From NCBI GenBank assembly GCA_023935145.1, contig CM043697.1, positions 55,199,001 through 55,263,000 of the forward strand: DNA of 64,000 nt, read 5' to 3'. The stretch is from Bretschneidera sinensis. Its lineage: Eukaryota > Streptophyta > Magnoliopsida > Brassicales > Akaniaceae. The position numbers and the translations under genes were made by a program. Positions within the stretch are counted from its first letter, which is position 1. Each line of letters opens with the position of its first letter. Shown here piece by piece: positions 1 through 10,358 of the stretch. A model generated the notes under the pieces. It was not told where the DNA came from. It was given only the letters and a program-made list of their open reading frames with translations, and searched no databases.

Positions 1-33
1 CTGAGTAAGGCCCACTTGGGATGGGTCATTATA
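1..33 (+). repeat. possible 3' terminus of a Tekay-type LTR
   Basis: The segment GGGATGGGTCATTATA resembles the terminal motif GGGATGGGTCGTTACA found at the ends of the two complete Tekay elements in this window. Only about 16 bases can be compared and the rest lies outside the window, so this may be coincidence. Confidence 0.3.
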
Positions 34-153
34 GTTCCAAAAGATCTGAAGATAGATAAAGATGCTCGAATTAGTGGGAGAAAGCATTCTAGAGAACAAA
101 CTTATTGGTTAAAGAATCATTAGGTTTATAGAGAATATTAACAAGAAAGTAAT

Positions 154-155
<2 letters not shown>

Positions 156-200
<45 letters not shown>
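156..200. repeat. TA dinucleotide microsatellite
   Basis: About 45 bp of uninterrupted TA. It marks the point where the similarity of copia element A to element B stops, inside the integrase-coding region, so it sits on the truncation breakpoint of A. Confidence 0.9.
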
Positions 201-203
<3 letters not shown>

Positions 204-220
204 GGTGTTCTTGCTGGTCC

Positions 221-1720
221 CTAAAGGTCCAAATGAATGTAGTCAAGAATCCCCTTAGACTTGTGCACTCCGGTGTTGAAACTGACTCGGTGTTGCTTCC
301 CAAGAACGCAACACTCGCAGAAATCCAATTTCTCTACTTTGTCACCACCAAGTAGACCATCATTGCTGAGAACTTGCAGGCCCTTTTTGCTCATATATCC
401 CAAGCGAGTGTGCCAAAGAGCTGCCTTATCCATCTCAGCCATCAAGCTTGCTGCTTGATCCTTGATTTCTGTCTCTCCGATAATCTCATAGAGTCCATCT
501 TTTATTGCTGCTTTGATCACTACCAAAGATCCCTTTATTACCTTGATCTTTCCTCGCTCCGCTTTGTATGTATACCCCATGGAATCTAGCTGCCCCAATG
601 AGATCAAATTCCTCTTCAAATCTGAAAGATACCTCACATTCCGCAGCATCCTTGTGACTCCGTCAAACATCCTCAACTGGATGTCTCCTATCCCCCTCAC
701 TTGGCAAGAGTGTCATTCCCTAAGAAAACCTTTCCATCATTGGTTTCCTAGAAATTCTTGAACCAATCCTTGTGAGGGCATATATGATAAGTGCACCCGA
801 AATCGAAAATCCATTTCTCTCTGCCTTGCCTCCTGCTCACATTTGATTACACAACAAGAACATCATCTTGCTATTCTCCTTTGGCAACCGAAGCCTCTCC
901 ATTGTTGGTATGGCTTCTTCCTCTCTCATCCTGCATCTTCTTCTTGTAATCTTTCCTGAAATGTCTCTCATTGTTACAGTAGAAGCATCTCTTTCCTCCA
1001 AATCTCAGTTTGGAATGAGATCTCCCATGGCTCTGCCCTCTACCTCTTTATTTCTCCTGATAGTTGCCATGAATGCTACTGCTATTCCGAGTTGCTGGCC
1101 TTCCTCTAACGAACAGCCCTTCTCCACTTGATGCTTCCCTCATCTTGGTTTGAAATCATGAGCCCTTATAGCATTGATCACAATCTCTTTGGTTAAAGTA
1201 TCTCTTCCATATTCAATAGCATTAATCAAATTATCAAAACAATCAGGAAGAGAATTCAACAAAATAACAGCCAATTGTTCATCTAGGAATGTTATGCTAC
1301 AGCTATTCAAATCTTGAACTAGCTTATTAAACACATCAAGATTATCTTGCAACTCTTTACTAGGATTTATTTTAAAAGCAAAGATTATTTTAAGAAGATA
1401 AATCTTATTAGGGAGAGTTTTGGTAAGAAACAACTCATCTAGTTTCTTCTATATGACAGCAGGATCTTCCGAGTTTCCGCACTCCCTTGTGACACTATCC
1501 AACATGTTCAAGAAAATAATGTTGTATGCTATCTTCTTCATCTCAATCCGCTAGACTTTCGTGATACTTGTTGGAAAAGTGTCATCTTCTCCAATCACCA
1601 AGTTCACTATCTGTATCATAAGAACAGCCTTGATCTTCAACTTCCAAAGGGCAAAGTCTCCCTTTCCATCAAACTTCTCAACACAAAAATTTGAAGCCAT
1701 CTTGCTGAGAAAATCCCATA
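221..1720 (-). pseudogene. copia gag / protease / GAG-pre-integrase remnant of element A
   Basis: The frame 1433-1140 gives a copia gag core (LTKTLPNKIYLLK ... FNKLVQDL ... NAIEYGRDTLTKEIV). Near 830-790 the protease site reads WIFDFGCTYHICP, where family members have D-S-G, so the active site serine is changed to phenylalanine. The frame 700-221 is the GAG-pre-integrase domain (LWHTRLGYMSKKGL, then a CECCVLGKQH zinc-ligand region) and stops at a TAG that element B shares. The gag and pre-integrase parts are in different frames, so at least one frameshift separates them. Confidence 0.85.
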
Positions 1721-1941
1721 TTTATGCAGCACCCACAATTGCTTTCCCAAAGCTTCTAAATCACAAGAACTTTATTAAAGATAGATCTCAATACCGTTCT
1801 TGAATCACCCTTAAGAACACGATCAAATCTTGATCCCAGCACTGTTCTTGAATCACCCAAAAAGTTGGCTTTTAATTCTTGGAGTCTTGCTCCGCTACCT
1901 TCTGTTTAAGCTCCGACACCCGCTCTCCAAAGCTCCTCCGA

Positions 1942-1953
1942 CTCTGATACCAC
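1942..1953 (-). other. primer binding site of copia element A
   Basis: Directly inside the LTR the minus strand reads GTGGTATCAGAG, complementary to the 3' end of plant initiator methionine tRNA. Two degraded copies of the motif (GGTGTCGGAGC, GGTAGCGGAGC) follow in the leader, at the same relative places where element B has near-intact extra copies. Confidence 0.8.
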
Positions 1954-2796
1954 TGTTGGGAATTCACCTTCTTGATTCCCAGGTGGTGATGTTCCAAACA
2001 GCCAAGTCTAGAGTGACTTGTAATGAATCGGAAACAGAAACATAATCAAAGAAAAGAAATAACACAACAATTGTTATCGAGGTTCGGCAATAGTCTACGT
2101 CCCTGTGAGTTCCTCTGAACTCTCTGCACTAAATCAATGAGTTCTTACAGATTACAACAACCCCCTTCAAGAAACCTCTAGTTCTTGAAGAACCAGCCTC
2201 TCTTTTGAGATCTATTCTAGTGCCTTTCTTGTGTTTTGTGTCTTTGCATTCTCACACTTGCACTTGAATTTTCTTGTATGATGATCACTTGTATGTCTTG
2301 TCTCATAATTGTGTTGAGATTGAAGCTAGATGACCCTTTATATAGTGCACCACTTCTTGAGCCAATCTTTGAAGTCAATCTCCGCCCTTAGATCTTGAGG
2401 ACCATTCAATCATAGCCCTTCATCAATCCTTAGTGATCCTATGTGTTTTGTTCATGCATCCACACACCTCTTAAACTGAACCAATGTGCATTAGTGTGCC
2501 TTCAGGCCCCGGCCTAGAACAGGGCATGCCGCGGCCTGAAGAGGGCTGAACATCTCCACAATTACATCCATTCTAGGCACCGCGGACTGGGGGAAGCTGA
2601 GCCGTGGCACACACCTTATCCAAGTCTTCTCTTTTGTTAGGTGTCGCACCTTGGAAAAGCTAAGCCATAGTGCACAATAGTGTGCACACATTCTGGAGTT
2701 GCTGCAAGGTGAGGCGCACACACCTCAAGCCGCAGCGCCAAGACTTGATGCTGAACCATCTTCAAACCTTGTTGAAACCTTAGACAAACACCAACA
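1954..2796 (-). repeat. 5' LTR of copia element A
   Basis: Read on the minus strand it begins TGTTGG and ends CCAACA, the usual inverted ends of a copia LTR, and is 843 bp long. It aligns along its length with the two LTRs of element B. A TATATAA-type promoter lies at 2335-2345. Between the outer end and this TATA box is a GC-rich block (about 2500-2750) with several CCGCGG cores, unlike the AT-rich surroundings. Confidence 0.85.
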
Positions 2797-2941
2797 TATA
2801 TAAATATATATATATGAAAAATGATCATATACAATCCTATGCCTATGATTGAACAATTGAACTTCATTGAAGGAAGTGAAATTTAAGGATTAATTGAGCT
2901 TCTTAATGGTTAAGAGATATTAAATGAAATTGGATACTTAA
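2797..2941. other. spacer between head-to-head copia elements
   Basis: These 145 bp separate the outer LTR ends of elements A and B. The sequence is AT-rich with a short TA run and shows no coding signal. Confidence 0.6.
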
Positions 2942-3808
2942 TGTTGGTATTTTGTCCGAGGTTTAAACAATAAGGTGGAAGAATAAAATCAGCATGTTCA
3001 GCACCAGTGTGCATTATGGCACAACCTTCCCAGGTCGTGGTGCCCAGCAAGGAGAAGGCCTGGAGGAGGTGTGTTCCGTGGCTTAGCCTCCCCCAGGCTG
3101 CGGCTCCCAAAAGCTTGAGAATGTGTGCCCTGGCTCAAGCCGCTGCCTGCCCAGTTCCGGGCCGCGGTGCTAGGCACACTGATGCACACATGTTTTAGCC
3201 TTTGAAATGGTTCGTGAGACATGTTCAAAACACATAGGATCACTAAGGATTGATCAAGGGCTATGGATGATTAGTCTTCTAGATCTAAGGGTGGATATTG
3301 ACCCTCAAGATTGGTCAAGAAATTGGTGCACTATATAAAGGGTCACCTAGCTTCAAAAGTCAAAAAATAACTTGTGATTAAAAGTGAGATCAATTGTAAC
3401 AGTGCAAAGACACTAAACTCAAGAGAGATTCTGTAGAGAGACTAGTTGTTTAGAAAGAGAGAGAGAGTAGAATAGAAATGGATTTAAGGGCTTGTAATGG
3501 GAATTTTCTTGGGAAAATTCCAGGGTTAGTTCTTATCACTTTCTTGTTCTTCTTCTTCTTTTGTTCTTCAAGAACCTGTGAGTTCTTAGAAGGTTGTTGC
3601 TGATTGTAAAGAACTCCATTGATAAGATAGTGCAGAGAGCTCGAAGGAGCTTACGGGGACGTAGGCATATTACCGAACCTCGTCAACAAATTTCCTGTGT
3701 TCTTTTCTTTCTTGCTTTTATTGTTTGCTGTCTTTTTATACAAGTCACTCTAGACTTGGGTGTTTGGAAGATCACATTCTAGGCATCATCTAAGGTGGTT
3801 TCCTAATA
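2942..3808 (+). repeat. 5' LTR of copia element B
   Basis: 867 bp, beginning TGTTGG; its end is eroded to CCTAATA where the 3' LTR has CCCAACA. A TATATAA box sits at 3331-3340. A GC-rich block at about 3020-3170 lies upstream of it. Differences from the 3' LTR in this block are mostly C-to-T or G-to-A changes at CpG sites. Confidence 0.9.
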
Positions 3809-3873
3809 GTGGTATCAGAGCTTGCACAGCTGGGTATCAGAGCAAGAACAGAAGGTATCAGAGCAAGACTCCA
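3809..3873 (+). other. primer binding site and two further tandem copies
   Basis: The site next to the LTR reads GTGGTATCAGAGC, matching initiator methionine tRNA. Two more copies of GGTATCAGAGC follow within 60 bp (near 3832 and 3854). Only the first is placed next to the LTR as required for normal priming. Confidence 0.8.
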
Positions 3874-4053
3874 AGAATCAAAGAACAAACTTCTTGGGTG
3901 ATTCAAGAACGAAGTAAAGATCAAGATCAGATCGTGTTCTTGAGGTTGATTCAAGAACGATGTTGGGATTAATTTTTGATTGTGTTCTTGAGGTTTAGAA
4001 GAAGTTGGAAAGCATTTGTGAGTGCTGCACAAATCTGGGATCATCTCCGCAAG

Positions 4054-7000
4054 ATGGGTTCAAATTTCATTGTTGAGAAGTTTGATGGAAAGGGAGATTT
4101 TTCTATGTGGAAGCGGAAGATCAAGGCTGTTCTTATGCAACAGAAGGTGGACTTGGCTATTGTAGAAGATGATGCTTTTCCAACAAGTATCACAGAGGAC
4201 CAGCAGATTGAGATGAAGAAGATGGCATACAGCACCATCTTCCTACACATGTCAAATAGTGTTACAAGGGAGTGCGGAGACTCAGAAGATCCTGCTGTCA
4301 TATGGAAGAAACTAGATGAGTTGTTTCTTACCAAAACTCTCCCTAAGAAGATTTATCTTCTTAAAAGAATCTTTACTTTTAAAATGGATCCTAATAAAGA
4401 GTTGCAAGATAATCTTGATGTCTTTAATAAACTAGTTCAAGATTTGGCTAGTTGTAGTATTAAATTCCCAGATGAACAATTGGTTGTTATGTTATTAAAT
4501 TCTTTTCCTGATTGTTTTGATAGTTTAATTAATGCAATTGAATATGGAAGAGATACACTAACCAAAGAAATTGTGGTCAATGCTATAAGGGCTCAGGATT
4601 TCAAAGCCAAGAGTAGGGAAGCATCAAGTGGGGAAGGGTTGTTATTAAGAGGAAGGCTAACAACTCGGAATGGCTGTAGCATTCATGGCAACTATCGAGA
4701 GAAATCAAGAGGTAGAGGGCAGAGCCATGGGAGATCGCATTCCAAACCGAAGTTTGGAGGAAGACTATGCTTCTACTGCAACAAGGAGGGTTACTTCAAG
4801 AAAGATTGCAAGAAGAGGTTGTTGAATGAGAGAGGGAGAAGTCATACCAACAATGGAGAGGCTTCGGTTGCCAAAAGAGAACAGTAAGATGATGTTCTTG
4901 TTGTGTGCTCAAATGTGAGCAGGAGGAAAGGCAGTGATAAATGGATTCTGGATTCCGGGTGCACTTATCACTTGTGCCCTCACAAGGAATGGTTCAAGAA
5001 TTTCAAGGAGATCAATTATAGAAGGGTTTTCTTGGGGAATGACAATTCTTGCCAAGTGAGGGGGATATGAGACATCTAGTTGAGGATATTTTATGGAGTC
5101 ACAAGGCTGCTGCGAAATGTAAGGTATCTCCTGGATTTGAGGAGGAATTTGATCTCATTGGGGCAACTGGATTCCATGGGGTATACATACAAAGTTGAGG
5201 GAGGAAAGATCAAGGTAACCAAGGGTTCTTTGATAGTGATCAAAGCAGCAATCAAAGATGGACTTTATGAGATTATCAGTGAGATAGAAATCAAGGATCA
5301 AGCAGCAAGCTTGATGGCTGAGATGGATAAGGCAGCACTTTGGCACAATCACTTGGGACATATGAGTGAAAAGGGGCTGTAAGTTCTCAACAAGGATGGT
5401 CTAATTGGTGGTGACAAAGTATAGAAACTGGATTTCTATGAGAGTTGCATTCTTGGGAAGCAACATCGGGTCAGCTTCAGCACTGGAGTGCACAAGTCTA
5501 AAGGGATTCTTGACTACATCCATGCAGATCTTTAGGGACCAGTAAGGACACCAACACAGGGAGGTAATCATTACTTTCTGTCTTTAATTGTTGATTATTC
5601 AAGAATGGTTTGGGTTTATTTGCTTAAAAATAAATCAGATGCTTTGAATAAATTTATGGTGTGGAGAAAGTTGCTGTAGACTCAAATGGGCAGGGTAGTT
5701 AAGGTGCTAAGAATCGATAATGGCTTAGAATTTTTTAATAAGGATTTTGATAAATTCTGTGAATTAAATGGCATTCTAAGACATAGAATGGTTGTGAAAA
5801 CCCCTCAACAAAATGGAGTTACTGAGAGGATGAATAGAACCCTTATAGAAAAGGTTATGTGCATGTTAATTGGGTCTGGTTTACTAAAATATTTTTGGGG
5901 AGAAGCTGTGTCTACAGCTGCATACTTGGTTAATAGATCACCCTCTAGGGCTTTAGACCTTAAGACTCGCATGGAGATGTGGAGTGGAAAACCCCCTGAG
6001 TTAAGCAACCTTAGGACTTTTGGGTGTGCTGCATATGCACATCAAAAGGATGATAAACTTAACCCAAGGTCTATAAAATGTGTGTTTCTAGGGTATGGTG
6101 ATGGGGTTAAGGGGTATAGGTTGTGGTTCTTAGAACCAAAAGGAATGAAACTAATAATAGATAGGGATGTTATTTTTAATGAATTGTTATTTCCCTACTT
6201 GGAGAAAACTAATCCTACAAGGGCTAGAAAGCAAACCAGTCCGAAATTTGTGGAGCATCGCATCAAGGAGAATTTGGTTCAAGTAGAGCAAGGAAGGTAA
6301 GAGGGTTCAAACTAGGTAGAGTCCATTGATGAAGGCCAAGCTCAAGAAACTCAAGAAGAAGCTGAACTAGAAGAGGATGATGCAGTAAGTTAGAATAACT
6401 ACTAGCTCATAAGGGACCAGGAAAGGAGGGTGGTTAGACCACCTTTGAGATATGGTTTTGTGGATATTAATGTAACAGCTCCTTGGACAGAAAGAGGGAT
6501 GGTTGAACCAGAAACTTATATGGATGCCATGGAGTGTAAGGATTCGTCAAAGTGGCAGCTAGCTATGGAGGAAGAAATTGATTCTTTGAGGAAGAACAAC
6601 TCTTGGGTATTGGTGCCCAAACCAGAAAAACAGAGAGTTGTGGATTGTAGATGGATCTACAAGATCAAAGAAGGGAACACTCTAGGGGATGAAGTTCGGT
6701 ATGATGCTAGGCTGGTGGCGAAGGGGTTCACACAAAAGGAAGGTATAGATTTCACCGAAATATTCTCACCGGTTGTGAAGTACAAGACGATCAGGATAGT
6801 GTTAGCATTGGTGGTCCAATTCAATTAGAAAATCAAGCAAATGGATGTGAAGACAGTGTTCTTACGTGGAGAGCTTGATGAGATCATTTACATGAGGCAA
6901 CCTGAAGGCTATGAGGAAGGAAGGCAGGGAGACTTGGTGTGCCAACTGAAGAAATCTCTATATGACCTGAAGCAATCACCTCGGCAATGGAATAAGAGGT

Positions 7001-8073
7001 TCGATTCCTTTGTAACCAGCCTAGGTTTCATGAGGAGTTACTATGATTCGTGCTTGTATTATAAGGGGCACAAGGTGGAGGAAGTGGTGATCATCCTGAT
7101 CTATGTTGATGATATGTTGCTGGTTGGGAGCAGCATGGAGAGGATAAGAAAATTGAAGGCTCAACTCAGTGAGAAGTTTGAGATGAAGGATCTTGGCCAT
7201 GCATGGAAGATCCTTGGGATATGTATCATCCGGGAAAAGGAGAGAAACATATTGAAGATCTCTCAAACTTCTTACATAGAGAAGATGATATCTAAGTTCT
7301 CTATAGAAGATAGCAAACCAGTGAAGGTTCCTCTTGCTGATCATTTCAAGTTCTCTAGCGATCAATGTCCAAGATCGAATTAGGAGAAGAAGGAAATGGA
7401 AAAGGTCCCCTATTCTAGTGCGGTTGGTTCTGTAATGTTCACCATGGGAAACACTAGACCCGATATTGCTCATGCAATAAGTGTCCTTAGTAGATTTATG
7501 AGTAATCCCAGAAATAAACATTGGCTTGGGATGAAGTGGCTACTGAGGTACTTGAAGGGAAGCCCAGATATGGGGCTGGTTTATAAAAAGAAGGGTAAAT
7601 CCATCTGCCTTTAGGGTTATACTGATTCGGACTATGGAGCAGACCGGAATAAAAAGAGATCGATTACTTCCTACTTCTTCAACTTAAATGGATGTTGTGT
7701 AAGTTGGAAGGCTCAGTTGCAGCCAGTGGTAGCACTCTCAAGAACCGAGGCTGAGTACATAGCGATTATGGAAGCCATCAAGGAGGCTATGTGCTGCAAA
7801 GGGTTGCTGGAAAAGTTGAAGGTACTAGAGGAGCAAGTTGTGGTGTATTTGGATAGCCAAAGTGCATTGTATTTGTGTAAGAATCTGGTGTTCCATGAGA
7901 GGACAAAGGACATGGATGTTTGGTACCATTTCATTCGGGAAAATGTTACGAAAGGATGCATCCATGTGGACAAGGTAGCCACGGAAGAAAACCCTGCGAA
8001 TTTAGGTACTAAAGTTCTACCTCTAAGTAAGTTTAATCATTGTTTTGGACTACTTAGGATTGGAGTCGGTTGA
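4054..8073 (+). pseudogene. copia gag-pol polyprotein, nonsense-riddled but in one frame
   Basis: The likely start is the methionine at 4054 (MGSNFIVEKFDGKGDFSMW). Gag runs to a TAA at 4885; its zinc knuckle reads CFYCNKEGYFKKDC, with tyrosine in place of the histidine ligand. The protease site WILDSGCTYHLCP is near 4945. The GAG-pre-integrase domain is at 5080-5460. The integrase core has D in RIDNGLEF (about 5712) and E in QQNGVTERMNRTL (about 5820). Reverse transcriptase spans 6500-7350 and shows the catalytic YVDDMLLVGS near 7101. RNase H follows at about 7620-8070 (TEAEYIA; DSQSALYL). All segments lie in the same frame, interrupted by about a dozen stop codons (4885, 5068, 5077, 5380, 5422, 5533, 5677, 6298, 6313, 6826, 7381 and 7612 among them). 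Confidence 0.9.
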
Positions 8074-9022
8074 TATGATGACTCAAGATGAGTTTGGATG
8101 CTGATTTCACTGCACAATGGGTTCGGGTTTAAACGCTTGGACAAAGGTAGAGATTGTTGGTATTTTGTCCGAGGTTTAAACAAGAAGGTGGAAGAATAAA
8201 ATTAGCATGTTCAGCACCAGTGTGCGCCATGACACAGCCTTCCCGGGCCGTGGTTCCCAGCAAGGAGGAGGCTTGGAGGAGGTGTGTGCTGCGGCTCAGC
8301 CTCCCCCAGGCCGCGGCGCGCATAAGCTTGAGAATGTGTGCCCTGGCTCAGGCCGCGGTGCTAGGCACACTGATGCACACATGTTTCAGCCTTTGAAATG
8401 GTTCATGAGACATGTTCAAAACACATAGGATCACTAAGGATTGATCAAGGGCTATAGATGATTAGTCTTCTAGATCTAAGGGTGGATATTGACCCTCTAG
8501 ATTGGTCAAGAAGTTGGTGCACTATATAAAGGGTCACCTGGCTTCAAAAGTCAGAATATAACTTGTGATTAAAACTGAGATCAGTTGTAAGAGTTCAAAG
8601 ACATTAAACTCAAGAGAGATTCTGTAGAGAGGCTGGTTGTTTAGAAAGAGAGAGAGTAGAATAGAAAGGGATTCAAGAGCTTGTAAGGGGAATTTTCTTG
8701 GGAAAATTCCAGGGTTAGTTCTTATCACTTTCTTCTTCTTTTTCTTCTTTTGTTCTTCAAGAACCTGTGAGTTCTTGGAAGGGTGTTGCTAATTGTAAAG
8801 GACTCCATTGATAAGCTAGTGCAGAGAACTCAGAGGAGCTTGATGAGTGCTAAATATTACATGTTTTAGCCCCTTAGTTTACATTTGTTGAGTTCTTAGT
8901 TATGTTATTTCGTGTTATTTTATCTATTTTCTGTGTTTTCTGTGTTTTTATAGGTTTTGGAATAAAATGAAGTAATGTGGAAATTACAAGGCTTAAAGAG
9001 CAAAAGCTGAGGATGCCTAGTA

Positions 9023-9345
9023 CGATCGAGCGCACAGAACATGCGATCGATCGCACCTGCGATCGTGCGCACAAGGCATGAGATCAATCGCACCTGCGCT
9101 CGAGTGCACCAAACTTGCGATCAATCGCAAGTGACTCGCACATCCCACATTGGAGAGGAAACATTTACAGTATCATATATATTGCAGTGCACTATGATGC
9201 GCTCAAGCGCAATAGGGCTGCGATCGATCGCAGCTGACCAACCATCCCACATCGGATAGGAAGCACTTACAGCGTGCCAGACACATTGCATCGCACCATG
9301 CTACGATCGATCGTACCATGCTGCGATCGATCGCAAGGGGCGGTA
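9023..9345. repeat. array of 14-nt palindromes in solo LTR 1
   Basis: About ten copies of TGCGATCGATCGCA or one- to three-base variants (TGCGATCGTGCGCA, TGCGCTCGAGTGCA, TACGATCGATCGTA) lie in 320 bp. They are embedded in two to three repeats of about 101 bp, each ending in an ATCCCACAT motif (9142, 9244, 9345). Confidence 0.9.
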
Positions 9346-9396
9346 TCCCACATCGGATTTACAGCTCATTGTACTCCGGGAATTCCCTTATATAAA
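9345..9396 (+). promoter_or_regulatory. snRNA-type promoter: USE plus TATA (solo LTR 1)
   Basis: ATCCCACATCG at 9345-9355 matches the plant snRNA upstream sequence element RTCCCACATCG. Then come exactly 33 nt and TATATAAAC from 9389. In plant snRNA genes this longer spacing goes with RNA polymerase II and a spacing about one helical turn shorter with polymerase III. Function here is inferred. Confidence 0.65.
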
Positions 9397-10358
9397 CACT
9401 ACCTCACTTCATTATTCAGTGAGCAGTCTGGTGGATTTCTACTAGCATTCTGGTAGATCTCCTAAGAGCTTTTGCCACCACCAGGGGAAGTGCTGCCCAA
9501 CAGCGTGTGGAATTTCTCCCAATGTATAGTCAGTTTTAATTCTTTTCAAGTTTTTAATGCTTAGCACTTTTTATTGTGAAATTTAGTTTCATGATCATGA
9601 GTGGCTAAAATCTTCAGCTGAGGTTGAAGATGAAGCCTCGCCATTGTTTAGCATTATATTTTCAGATATGTTCATATAATTCTGATATGTTTATTTTAAA
9701 TGTTCTATTTCAATTGTTTGAGTAAATTCTTACGATTGATAGTTTTTTAATTGTTCTGTTGGATATTCTATGTGTTTCATCCGATGGATACATCGAATCT
9801 TTTTCGATTAAATTGGATTTCCTTTGTGATTTGTTAAAAGTGGATACATTGGATGTTTTTGGTTTAATTGGGATATTCGTTGTTTTTTGTTTAAAGTTGG
9901 ATTCATAGAATGTTTTGATAGATTATTTTTATATAGAACATAAAGATATATGTTTTACTTTAGTTGGGTGGATTCAGAAACCTTAGTGTTTTCATCATTA
10001 GTTATTAAATCAATTTAGTTTAGTTTATATTTGTTTTGCAAAATATAATTCACAACTCGAAACTAGGTTAAAATAAGGTTAGTTTCGATAAAAAAGATAT
10101 TTTCACAACGCATTCCCTATGGATTTGACCTCGCACTTGCACAACACTATATTGCAAACGACTTGTGCGCTTACAAGTAATTTAAAACTCACAACAAAGC
10201 TCACGGGGATGTAAGCATATTGCCAAACCTCGTCAACAAATTTCCTGTGTTTTTTTCTTTCTTGCTTTGATTGGTTACTGTCTTTTTATACAAATCACTC
10301 TAGACTTGGGTGTTTGGAAGATCACCTCCTGGGCATCATCTAAGGTGGTTTCCCAACA

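Larger units (their letters stand above)
201..2796 (-). mobile_element. copia element A, truncated (5' LTR to start of integrase)
   Basis: This is the 5' third of a Ty1/copia retrotransposon read on the minus strand. In its own direction it has an LTR (2796 to 1954), a primer binding site, gag, protease and the GAG-pre-integrase domain, and then breaks off at the TA microsatellite near 200. It is the same family as element B, which starts 145 bp away on the other strand. No 3' LTR lies in the window, so target duplications cannot be checked. Confidence 0.85.
8841..10196 (+). repeat. solo LTR 1 (family X), inserted in copia B 3' LTR
   Basis: 1356 bp beginning TGATGAGTGC and ending CTCACAACA, flanked by GAGCT (8836-8840) and AAGCT (10197-10201), a 5-bp target duplication with one mismatch. 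The undisrupted 5' LTR of copia B shows the empty site. TG...CA ends, the 5-bp duplication, an internal TATA box and the absence of coding sequence fit a solo LTR. The insides hold a palindrome array (9023-9345) followed by the promoter. The right part is shared with the solo LTRs at 31217 and 46922. The parent element is not in the window. Confidence 0.85.
2942..10358 (+). mobile_element. copia element B with both LTRs, nested insertion in 3' LTR
   Basis: This Ty1/copia element has a 5' LTR, a primer binding site, one gag-pol reading frame in the normal copia order (gag, protease, integrase, reverse transcriptase, RNase H), a purine-rich stretch before 8155, and a 3' LTR. The 3' LTR is lengthened by a 1356-bp solo LTR at 8841-10196. 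No target duplication is visible: CTTAA before the 5' LTR, GTGAT after the 3' LTR. The sequence after the 3' LTR looks like a second primer binding site, so the right edge is probably a recombination product and not the original insertion junction. Confidence 0.9.
8155..10358 (+). repeat. 3' LTR of copia element B, split by a solo LTR
   Basis: It begins TGTTGG at 8155 and ends CCCAACA at 10358. Removing the insertion at 8841-10196 and its 5-bp duplication leaves about 843 bp, matching the 5' LTR. The TATATAA box is near 8523. The GC-rich block (about 8225-8360) keeps more CpG and CCGCGG sites than in the 5' LTR. Confidence 0.9.

Noticed and set aside
109..303. ORF containing a (YI)n run on the minus strand
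   Set aside because: It is the translation of the TA microsatellite and its flanks.
9023..9345. Regular short repeats that might be a CRISPR-like array
   Set aside because: Units are degenerate palindromes without unique spacers of constant length, in a plant LTR.
9345..9460. A true U-snRNA gene behind the USE-TATA promoter
   Set aside because: Sequence 30 bp after the TATA box shows no U1, U2, U4, U5 or U6 core motif (such as an Sm site in the right place), and it is shared LTR sequence in three copies.
8841..10196. Helitron or MITE as explanation of the 1.3-kb insertions
   Set aside because: TG...CA ends, 5-bp target duplications, an internal TATA box and lengths of 1.3-1.4 kb fit solo LTRs. 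Helitrons make no duplication, and the inverted ends are too short for a MITE.
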